In this document: positions 40,501 to 52,500 of the stretch, in pieces
How the letters are laid out: each line of letters starts with the position of its first letter
Position numbering within the stretch: the stretch's first letter is position 1
The notes under the pieces: model-generated
The model's database searches: none
What the model was told of the DNA's origin: nothing
Seen by the model: the letters and a program-made list of their open reading frames with translations, nothing else
Position numbers and translations under genes: made by a program
NCBI GenBank assembly: GCA_023053575.1
Contig: JAKZAP010000009.1
Location: 14,179,869 to 14,243,868, forward strand
Source of the DNA: Branchinecta lynchi
Lineage: Eukaryota; Arthropoda; Branchiopoda; Anostraca; Branchinectidae
Direction of reading: 5' to 3'
DNA: 64,000 nucleotides

Positions 40501-43500
40501 CGGATTCCGGACGAACTACTCGTCCGATGACAAAATGGTTTTCACTATCTTGCTCAGCATGTCTTCTTACCTCATAATCGACTATCACGTTAGCTGTTTC
40601 AAAATATTTTGTTTACCCCTTAATTTAAACCCCCTCCCCCACCCCTAAATGTAGGGCTACAAAGCCCATCTACGAACTCGACTGGTCCGACGACCCAACG
40701 AATCCTCACACCAAGTATCATCAAAATATCTCATTCCCTTCGAGAGTTATCGTGCTTACAGACGGACGGACAACTTTTGCGATGTCATAGGTATCCCTCC
40801 ACTTACGTTTTGGGATCCCAAAAAACGTTAGACCCGGTATCAGATACCATGGTATCTGCAAAGACGCAACTAGTATTATCGATAGAGAGGTTAAGGCGCG
40901 TTTTATTTGATTCTCGTTTATCTCGTCTTGTCTCGCTTTGTGGTCTTGTCCTAGCCGATTGCCCGTTTTATTAAGGCCTTTTCCGGTGAAAAACTCTCCT
41001 GGCAACTGTCGCAAATAGAACGCAGTTTACAATTCGTTCGGCAAAATTTTGACATTCTCAGGCACAATTGGACAGTGCCCAACTGCGTGCTTCCTAATAC
41101 TCTATGAGCGTGTTCCATCCTACTTACCGTAGTTACTACGCATGACGTCACAAATTCTGGCTTTTTGCCGTCAAGGCTGGAACGATTTTTCTATTTTCCA
41201 GCAGGATCTCACGCCAGGGGCGAATCCGACCAATCACGTTACAGAGATGCGTAGTTACTACGCTTACTACGCTCCCGAGCATGGTAAGCAAATAGTAACT
41301 ATTAGTTACTATTCCGACAAGGTTGGAACGGTCAGCGTAGTAACTTTTTGAGGATGGAACGGGAATAGTAACTAATAGTAACTATTGTTAGAAAGGTGGA
41401 ACACGCTCTATATGACCAAGTCCAAAAACGCCAGTGATCCTCAGGAAGAAGGAGTAAGCGTCTCCATACGACTCAAACTCAACGACTCAAATCCTGTGTC
41501 AATCAATCACCGCGATCTTTGGGCGCCTTTCTTCCGCTAGCTACCCGGAGAGGCCGGAGATTTTCGGCAAGGAGAGATAGTCATCAAGAGTATTACGCGA
41601 CTGGGTGGTCCCACGGTCGTACCGAATCCTGGTTTAAGCTAGCACCTTAAAAATGGGTGATCTCGACATACGAAATGCAAGAATGCTTTCAAATTAATTC
41701 GTTCAAGCTGACACCAACTCTGTGGAGACTGACACGGAATTGGCCATATTCCTGTTCAGCGCTTCCAAGCGGACTAGTTTCTGTTAATCCCCCCATGCCT
41801 CACCGTCATTATTTGGATCAGACATGGTAAAACAGATCCACAGGTTAGTAAGTGGAAAACCTGTCATCTGTGTCCCAGGTATTGGAGGTTTTGCATATGT
41901 TTCAGCAGCAGAAAGTGAAAGTGGCCTACTACCCTATGGATTCGACTTTTTACTATGTCTTAACCAACACTTGTGTAGACATAGTAAAAATTCAAATCCA
42001 TAGGGTAGTGGGTCGCTTTCCCTTTCTGCTGCTAAAACATATGTAAAACCTCCATTACCTGGGACACAGATGACAGGTTTTCCACTCACTAACCTGTGGA
42101 TCTATTTTACCATGTCTGATCCAAGTGATTACCGTGAGGCATGGGGGATTAACAGAAACTAGTCCGCTTGGAAGCGTTGAACAGGAATATGGCCAATTCC
42201 AAAGCTTATGATGCAAAGAGTAGGAAATTATTCACAATTCAGTACCAAACTTACTTCGTAAGCTTCAGAGACATCCTGGAACTTTTTCCCAGAATCCTTA
42301 TCTGTCTTGTTTGTGTCTGGGTGATATTTCTTTGCCAGCTGATAATAAGCTTTCTTGATCTCCTTAGAAGAGCAGTTTCTTGGGACTCCTAGTACTTCGT
42401 AGTAGTCTTTCCGTTTCTGGTTTAACCTCGAAGATGTGTGAAAATCAGATGATATTACAACAGGGGCTACAAAGGCTGGACCTAAAAATATAAAGCATAC
42501 CTCATACAATAGCAGTCCTTTTAAAGTTTAACTGAAAAGGGCTGGTATAGGACCATCTAGTTACCCACTTACATTGGCTTGAAGAAGCGCTGAAAATGCA
42601 TTATTTCGTTGTTCTGCTATTAACGAATAATCGATTTTAAAATAGTGGAATTTCCGTGTGATTTGTCGTACCTCTCTATGCGCTTGTATTTTTGTTGTAT
42701 GCCTTACGAGAAAGATTTACGAAATTTTTCTCTCACAATAGGCAATCTTCACCAATTTCACCAATGCCCACTGAAAAGCCGCGTCTGTGTTGGGATTAAA
42801 ATTTTCGGCGACACAGTAGAATTTTCATTGTGGCGACGGCCGTAGATGATCGAATACGACCAGATACTACGTAGAGAGAATACTACTCAAGTGACTTTAC
42901 CGTGACAAATCAGCCTGTTTATTTGTCACGGTCCAAGTATCTTGAATACAAATTATATCTTCATAATAACACTTCTGTGTCCGCCAAACGATACCCGAAT
43001 GCATGACCCAACTGGATCTAGGGATCCTGATCGATGGGGATCTGCGTTTCTCGCAACATTACAACCTTACCATGAAAAAGTGTAATAGAATCCTTGGTGT
43101 AATTCGAAGAAACTTTACTTTTAAGCAGGATGGTTTGTTCTCGCTTCTTTTCAGGTCAATGGTTCGCCCGATCATTGAATATGGCCACACCACAGTGAAG
43201 CCATATTACAATTGTGACATTGAGGCTTATGAAAAAATCCAATGGAGAGCTACGAAGTTCGTACCAGATCTGCTCGATCTCCCCTACCAAGTGAGATTAG
43301 CCAAGTTGTGCCTTCCCTCCATTGGATACAGATTTTCTAGAGGAGACCTGATTGAAACATTGAAGTTAATCAATGGAAGTTATGACAATTTTGAAGTGAC
43401 TGATTTAGTAAGATTCAGCATTAACCGTCATCATCGGGGGCACGCGTACAAGCTTACAAAGTCAAGATTCCACAAGGACGTTTTTAAGTGGGGTTTTGGC

Positions 43501-46500
43501 AACATAATTGTTGATCCTTGGAACAGCCTTACCGAAGATGCGGTTAATGCTGAATCGATCAATAGTTTTAAGTGCATTGTTGATGAGATTTTTAACTCTG
43601 ATCAGTTCGACTACTCAACATTTCTTAGAGTTATTGAGAGGCGAAAGCCTTTCTCTTGCTTTGTATTATTATTATAATATCTACCTAATCCCGTGACCTA
43701 GGGATGTGAAATGCTTAGATAATTTTGTATTCAGTGGGATCATTGTTCCTATTCCTATGGCTGCTTCTTCATGACAATTGTAGTGGATTGCGAACCATGT
43801 TCAAAGGTCCCTCTGAACCTCAGTGGTACGAGCAGTGGCCTTGAAAGCCAAAGGTCTGGGTTCAAATCCCCGCTGAGGGGCATTTTTGTATTAAGGGACA
43901 CGACCTCTGCGGGAGAGATGAAAGTTGGCTAAAAAAAACAAGAGCTACGAGCTCATATGGCACTTGTACGAGTAGGCTGTACAAGAAAGTAGATGAAAAC
44001 GTCACAAAATACACCCGCCATCCAAAAAGGCGGTTCGGAAACAGAAATAGGATATTTAGTTTCACTAATTTCTGAGCAATTCCGGCATCGTCTCGATTGC
44101 AAATGCACATGACTGTTCAAACTTTCATCCGAATAAATCCATTTGTTTGATCCCTAGACGTGCTACACGATTTCCGGTACTCACTCTATTTCCACCTACC
44201 GTGGCCGAATCTGGTTCGGAATAAAGAAAAATCGACCACCTAAAGCATCTTCGTTTATACCATCTACCAAGTTTCACTCGAATCTGAGCATTTTTGGAAA
44301 GTTCCGGTACCCCCCCCCCCCCCCTTCCCACCAACGTTGTCGGAGCCGGTTCGGGCCCAATCTCTTAATTCCCTCATCAAGTTTGACTGAAATTGGAGCA
44401 TAGCCTATCTGCAAGTTTCCAGTACCCCCCCCCCCCTACCTTGGCCGAATCCGGCCCAGACGCCAAATAACAAATCTAGGCCGCATAAACTCGGCACTGT
44501 CGAATTGCATCTCATTCGGTCCATCCGTTTGGTTTTTGTGCATGTCAAAAGTCCCCCCACCCCCAATTCCCCTAATCGTGGTCGCATATGGTTCGAACGC
44601 ATGTTTTACATGTCGAGGCCATCGATTCGTATCACCCATGAAGTTTCACTCGAATCAGACCACTCGTTCGCAATTTATAGAAGTCAATTTCTATATTTCT
44701 CTTCTCTTGCTCCCCCAAAAATGCTCGGATCTAGGAACGGAAGTTTCCGGGGGTATGTTGCGTCAGGTTTTTAAGTCAAGATAATTCGGGTCGCTAATAT
44801 GCCTGCAAAGTTTCGTTGTCGTTTTACATCTGGAACTATTCTAACTCACGACTACCGGAATTCCAGGAAACCCCCTCCAACTCCCCCCACAGAGCCCCGA
44901 AACCATCTGGCTCCGTCGATTTCATCTAGGCCTAATGCTTGTTCCATCCATTAAGTTTCGTCCCAATCCCTCTGCTTTTAGAGTTTCTTGAGTTTTCCAC
45001 CCCCCCCCCCCCCATCCCCACAGGTATCGGACCCGACTCGGACGTGACACTGAACGTCCAAGGCGATAGCTCACCAGACAAGTTTCATTCAAATCCGATC
45101 ACCCGTTCAAAAGTTATGCACGCCACTAGATTCCGGACTCCCCATCCACCCACTCCCCCCACGATGGTCGGGTCGGGGAAACGGCTGTTCTCAAGTCAAT
45201 CTGTTCGGATCCCTGACATACCTGCCAAGTTTCATCGCCCTAGGACATCAGGAAGTATGCCGAACTCGCGGGATCGCTAGAAATCCCGGACCCCCACCCC
45301 AACTCCCTCACAGTGCCCTGATCCGGTCCGGTTATGTCAATGACGTGTCGAGGACCTGTGCTTGTTTTTCCCACCAAGTTTCATCCCGATCCCTCCACTT
45401 TAAGCCTTTCTCAAAATCTCCGGTTCCCTCCTCCAACTCCCCCCATTGTCATCGGATCCGGTCCGGTTATGTCAATGACGTGTCTAGGACCTGTGCTTGT
45501 TTTTCCCACCAAGTTTCATCCCGATCCCTCCACTTTAAGCGTTTCTCAAAATTTCCGGTTCCCTCCTCCAACTCCCCCCAGTGTCATCGGATCCGGCCCG
45601 GATTTAAAGTGAGGTGTCTGAGACACAAGGTCATCCTAAATATCAATTTTCATCAAGATCCGATCACCCGTTCAAAAGTTATGCACGCCACTAGATTCCG
45701 GACTCCCCATCCACCCACTCCCCCCACGATGGTCGGGTCGGGGAAACGGCTGTTCTCAAGTCAATCTGTTCGGATCCCTGACATACCTGCCAAGTTTCAT
45801 CGCCCTAGGACATCAGGAAGTATGCCGAACTCGCGGGATCGCTAGAAATCCGGACCCCCACCCCAACTCCCCCACAGTGCCCTGATCCGGTCCGGTTATG
45901 TCAATGACGTGTCTAGGACCTGTGCTTGTTTTTCCCACCAAGTTTCATCCCGATCCCTCCACTTTAAGCGTTTCTCAAAATTTCCGGTTCCCCACCCCAA
46001 CTCCCCCACAGTTCCCTGATCCGGTCCGGTTATGTCAATGACGTTTCTAGGACCTGTGCTTGTTTTTCCCACCAAGTTTCATCCCGATCCCTCCACTTTA
46101 AGCGTTTCTCAAAATTTCCGGTTCCCTCCTCCAACTCCCCCCAGTGTCATCGGATCCGGCCCGGATTTAAAGTGAGGTGTCTGAGACACGAGGTCATCCT
46201 AAATATCAATTTTCATCAAGATCCGATCACCCGTTCGCATGCTAAAAATACCTCAAATTTTGGCTTCACCCTCCCTCCACTCCCCCCCCCCCCCAGATGG
46301 TCGAATCGGGGAATTGATGATTTCCTATTTAAGCTGGTCGGGTCCCAGACATGCCTGTCAATTTCCATCGTCCCAGCACATCAGGAAGCACGGAACTCGC
46401 GGAATCACTACAAATTCGGACTTCTCCCCCCCCCCCCAACTCCCCCAAAGTGAGCGGATCCGTTCCGGTTATATCAGTCACGTATCTAGGACTTTTGCTT

Positions 46501-49500
46501 GTAGTTTCCACCAAGTTTCATTCGGATCCCTCCACTCTAAGTGTTTTCCAAGATTTCCGGTTTCCCCCTCTAACTCCCCCCAGTGTCACCGGATCCGGTC
46601 TGGATTTAAAATGGAGGGTCTGAGACACGAAGTCCTTCCATGTATTAAGTTTCATTAAGATCCGATCACCCGTTCGTAAGCTAAAAATATCTCATTTTTC
46701 CTATTTTTTCCGGATTCCCCCTCCCTCCACTCCCCTCCAGATGGTCGGATCGAGGAAGCGACAATTTCTAATTTAATCTGGTCCAGTTTCTGATATGCTT
46801 GCCAAGTTTCATCGTCCTAGCTTATCTGGAAGTGCCCGAACTAGCAAAACCGGGACCGACAGACCGACAGACCGACTGACGGACAGAAATTACAATCGCT
46901 ATATGGCACTTGAGTAAGCTCAAGTGCCATAAAAATCGGAGGTCATTGGTTTTATGTGCAAATGCTCTAGATGTAACATTTCTGTGTCTGAAGGGGATAG
47001 AACCTCAATAGAGAATTTTAACGAGGGGTACCAGAAGAGCTGAAAGATCACTTTGCACATTACGTCACAACTAGGGCAGATATTGGAAAATACAAAGATC
47101 CCTTAGCAGAATCCAAATAATTTAGTGCATTCAATTAAATAACACAAAAATAAGTTGGCTTTTCAGTTATTAAGGAGAATCGCCTGCATAATCTGCACAG
47201 TCCTGTCTCAATATCTGGAAGACACAACGTGATGATTTTCATATATCATTCTGTAAAAGCTTTGGCAGGTTCTTAATTAGATCTTGCTACCAGAATTTAT
47301 AAGAGGCATAAAGACTTTTTTTTTGTCCTACAAACATGCACAAATTTTAAAGCATCTCTTACTGTCAACTGAGCTTGCGCCAAGCCACAGTTAGCGCATT
47401 TTGTAAATAGCTGAACACAGCAAACTAGGATATATTTAGTTTATACAAAAGGAGCAATATAGCCAATGCAAAAAAAATAAAAAAAATACTGCACTGCCAA
47501 GCCTCCAACGGCTCTCTTGTCGCCAACACAAATATCATCTAATATTCTACCATTACGTGACGTTGAACTTAAAACAAACGGCAGTACTGAATGAACAGTC
47601 GAGTGCTTGAAGTCTACAAAATCTTCATATTTTACCAAGACCCAATTCTGCAAACAATACTCAAGCATCAGTCATCAACCGTTAAAACCAGCTAGCTGAA
47701 TAGGTTACCTACTTCCAAATTATGATCCTACAATTATTTGATTATGATTCTCCTAGCTTTGGTTTGGTTTGAGGTTAAAACTACCACTATAGCTCTTTCA
47801 TAAAAAAAAATTAGTATATTTTGAACACTTCACAATTTCTGTTCTGGACTCTGAACAAATAAAACACAATAAAAGGCACTTTCAATGTAGCACTTTGGTT
47901 TGCCATCTTGAATTATTGGATTTATTGGAATTTTAAAAACTAGTATTTATTTTTAGGAATATGAGTGGGTGCGGTAACTGGATTATGAACAAGACCAAAG
48001 GTTTCAATGGGGTCCCAAAAATGTAATATTTGATGGGATTAATATTTCAATGGGGTCTTGTAGGTATCCGGTCTTCGCCAGACTCCTTGAACATCTTTAC
48101 TATCCAATTTAGAAAGATATTAAAAATCAGAACTTCCTCCATTACTTTTGCCAAATTTCCGATTTCGGCAGGATTCCGGCCGAACTACTTGTCCGACAAA
48201 AAACTAAAGCTCAAAAAAGAATTCAGCATTTCTCCTTAACCCAAATCGAACCTCTAATCAACTCATATAAAACTTTGACTTCTAACAAATTTTCCGGTTT
48301 GAGCAGGATTCCTAGCGAACTATATGTCAGGGTAGAAAATGATGGTCATACACGGATTCAGCATGTCTTCTTACCTTACCATAAATCGAACATCTAATCA
48401 ACATCTAAAAATGTTCCGATTTTGGACGGATTCCGAGAGAACTATTTGTCGGGTGAGAAAATGATTTTCATATCGGATGCAGCAATTCTCCTTACCACTA
48501 AATCAAACCTCTGATCAACTTCAGATAAAACTTCTACTTTTGACAAATTTTCCGGTTTCAGCCGGGTTCCGGGCGAATTATATGTCCGGACAGAAAATGA
48601 TTGTCATATAAGGATTCAGCATATCTTCTTACCACTAAATCGAACATCTACCGTAATCGACTTCAAATATAACTTTTAAATTTTCCGGTTTTGATTTTCA
48701 TTTTCGTGTTCAGCATGTGTTCTTACCCCTAAATCGACTATCTCATTAGCTGTTAAAAGATTTTGTGTTTGCCCATTCATATGTACCGCCACCCCCAAAA
48801 TGTAGGGCTACAGAGCCCATCTATGAACTCGACCTGTCCCTTGACGCAAAGAACCCTCACACCAAGTTTCATTAAAATATCTCATTACCTTCGAAAGTTG
48901 GTGTGCTCACAGATGGATGGGCAGACAGACAGATGGATGGGCAGACAGACAGATGGATGGACAGACAGACAACTTTTACGAAGTCATAGATAGCCCTCCA
49001 CTTACGTTTTGGGACCCCCCCAAAAAAGGTATATGCAAGGTTGCCACATTAAAAACATTTAGAGAGCGACTTTTGGCCCAAAACAGAGAGTCCTCTCACT
49101 TTTGGGGAATCGCATCTTAGTTCTATTTTAACGAAAGAAGTTGAAATAGTCACTTCTGGTCGGAATCCCTGCTGCAAAAATGACACATTTGTAGGACAAG
49201 AGTAACAGAAACGAAATAGAGTGACAATTCAGACTATACTGCAACGTGTGGCAACCCTGCTTATACGTTCTTTAGGTGTTTAGAAAGGCAGATTAAATGG
49301 TATCATCAACGGCTGCTTCTTCATCTTTGGTAGCCTGCCAGTAAAAAACGAAAATTCAATAAAGCTTTATTTCTTATTCTATACAGAAATAAAAAAACAG
49401 CTTAGAACTTCTGATTTTGGCTGTTTATGCCTATTGGCCAAAAAAGCAATTCAATCCTGAAGGCTATGCTGTGGCCTACAAAATCTCTGAAATCAGCTGT

Positions 49501-52500
49501 TGCAGAGAAGAGAAGATATGGAACACATTGGGCAATCTGGTATTTTGGGAAGGTACATATAATCTGCAAATGCACTAAAGGTAATGGTGGCCATGGTGGT
49601 AAACACTGTGTGGCCATCTGAATCTAAGATACAACAAATATATACCTTCTGAAGTAGCCTACAGGCAAGGAGTGGAAGGGGAGACAAATACCAGTGGAAT
49701 TAGCAGTCCTGGAGTTACATCAACAACAACAAGTAGCTTATTCACTTGACATGAGAATTTGGGTAGGCTAATTGAGGTAGGCCAAAGATATACCCAGTGT
49801 TTGGGATAGAGTATCCAAAAAAATAGGGGTTTGTTGCTGACTGGACAGGTCTGACAAAAGACAAATTCGTCAAATTCGTGGTTATGTATTCCCAGGCAGT
49901 TCGCAGGCTAGGGACGTCCAAGCTCAATAGAATAAATAGAATGTAGTGGCTAGACATAGACCTTACATTCCTTACATAAGTAAGAGCCCTGCCATACCAG
50001 AATATCAGCTTTATTTCAGAAATATTAGGGTAAAAATTCGAGAAATTCTAAAAGTTATAATTCAGGACTTGTGAATACATCCTTCGAACAGCATTCGAAA
50101 GGTAAGAATCCAAACTGTTTGGTTGTGAAGTTGGTCATTTTTTAAACAATAGAAGAAAAATTTAACATGACTTACCCTTGCGAACCAGTCCGGCAATATG
50201 AGAAATATCTCTTATGTAGTTATGATTACTTTGGGGAAAAACAATCTAAAATCACTGCCATCATTAGACAAGACTTGAATGCTGTTCCTGCATGAATTGC
50301 CATCTAACTAAAAAAACTTCTGTCTACTCATCTTAGGCTACCTTTTTTTTTTACTGTGAGAGGTCACGTTTGAGCTAATGTGCAAAGAAATATCAGTAAC
50401 AAGTAAGACCAACAGTTTCCATATTTGAAGTTTGGGCATGCCCCGACACTGAGACACCATCAGGGGCGTGGCTAGCCAAAACTCGAGGGGGGGGGGTGGC
50501 AGGCATGACGGTGCTCTGCCGCCCATTTTAGCTTTTCGTCGCAAATGTCGTAATAAAACATGCGATAACTTGCAACCGTGGAAGTCTGAAGAAGCTTGGT
50601 TGTATCGACGAGTCAGTCTAGTACACTAGCCCCATTTCAGGCACAGTGCTCAAACGTCTAGCACCATGCCTGGGTGCTAGACGTTCAAGCACTGTACGTT
50701 GGATTTCATGTATGGTGCATGGATTTCAGTATACAGTGCATACATGAAAAACACAGTTTCTGTCATCACAACTGAGCACCGGCTCGGACAGGGCTGAAAT
50801 TACTACTATAAATTAGAGAAATCAAAGACAATCCTTTATATATTTTTCACAACAAAAACAAGAGGGCTCTAATGATGATGGAGATGAAAAACCTAACAGA
50901 ACCCTATCTATTTTCCATGTATTTTCCCTATCTATTCCCCAAGAGCCAATATTCTGGTTGGCTGCTAGGTAGAAAAGGCTGAGGCACAGGGAACTTTGCA
51001 TGCAAAACCCTTGACTATGTAGAAAAGGAAATGCGGTTTTTCACATCTGTCATCAGCTGAGCCCTTTTGTTTTTGTTGTGAAAAACATACAAAGGATTGT
51101 CTTTGATTTCTCTAATTCATGGTAGTAATTTCAGCCCTGTCCGAGCTGTTGCTCAGTTGTTATGACAGAAACTCTGTTTTTTATGCATGCACTGTATACT
51201 GAAATCCATGCACCATGCATGAAATCCAAGGTACAGTGCTTGAACGTCTAGCACCCAGGCATGGTGCTAGACGTTTGAGCACTGTGCCTGAAAAGGGGCT
51301 AGTGTACTAGACTGCGACGAGTCAGGGGCGGTTTGAAGGTCTTTGGCGTGGGAGGTGACTAACTCAAAACAAATTTCCAGCAAGGCTCAAGAGTCATACC
51401 AGTTGCAAAAAATAGCCAAGAAATACAGCATTGCATGCTGAAAACTGTGCAACATTACAGAAACTTAAGGTGAACGTCACTTGTGATAACAGGAGTTCAC
51501 TAACGCAATAGCCCGCAGCCACAGCAGTTCCTAATGACTATATATCAGACAGAATGAAAATGAGCGCCGCAGGCAAAATTTTGTAGACTTTTTTCATGAG
51601 CTTCCAGTAAATAGAGCCTACTACAAAATGCTCCGCCAGCAATATTATTTTGTGAAATCCTGTATGATTAGAATATGTCTTTTTGAATACAAAACGAAAT
51701 TAGGCTCCACTTAGCACGGATCTGCACGTCCGTCTTTCTTGATGACAAATCCAGAAAATGTGAGACTTTCAGCTGGTGTTGGTACTGTCCTTCAGTTTGA
51801 TCGTTTGCGAAAAAGAAGTCCTGATCATCCATGAAAAAAGAACGGGAAACAGAGCAGCTCCAGTTCCAGTTAAACAACAAATAAAAATCAAATGGCATGT
51901 TGCAACAATCAAGCCCATCATTACACCATCGCTAGATGGTCACGAAGCCGATTTATTTTTAAACGTCGCAGTAACTAACTAGAAACTGACAAATTCTCAA
52001 AATTGTACGCCACAAGCAAAACCTGCCTGATTTTTACATGAATTAAGAGATACTGGTACAGAACAGATTGTATCAGAATTGTCAATCTGGCAAGCTCGAA
52101 ACTTGCGACTGACAATCCCATTCCTGAAGTGTCAAACGCACTAGAACCCAGAAGGCCTAGGTCCGAGGTGGATGTCAACTCAGTTTCTTGATGACCCTGA
52201 ACTAGTCTTACTGACTTTTGAGGGCCCACTACCCTGGCACCTGGCTGGCACTACCAGCCCCCCATTTAGCTTTCCCCATTCCCGGGTGAGCGGCCATTTA
52301 GCTGACCTTTGTGTTTGTGCACTCTGAGCACCCAGAATAGCTTAATTTATTTGATCGGGCGATTCTTTCTTCGAGGATAGCGACGCCCCTGGACACCATG
52401 CCCAAACAAAGCCTTATCAAGACTTTATTTTCTTTATACTTTAATAAAGACTATCAAATATACAACCTTTTAGCCTTTAGCTATGGAAATATCATCATAT

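Noticed and set aside
39940..40560. CRISPR-like array of 137-bp units
   Set aside because: Units are long, contiguous and similar throughout with no unique spacers, and the host is eukaryotic; it is a minisatellite within E1.
45334..46658. Long plus-strand frames with repeated KFHPDPSTL- and [12 protein letters not shown] peptides
   Set aside because: They arise because the E2 tandem units happen to lack stops in some frames; several frames are open at once, the peptide repeats follow the DNA repeat, and there is no start context or splice structure.
50614..51314. MicroRNA precursor in the 701-bp foldback
   Set aside because: The arms are far longer than a miRNA hairpin, and TIR plus an 8-bp TSD explain the structure as a transposon.
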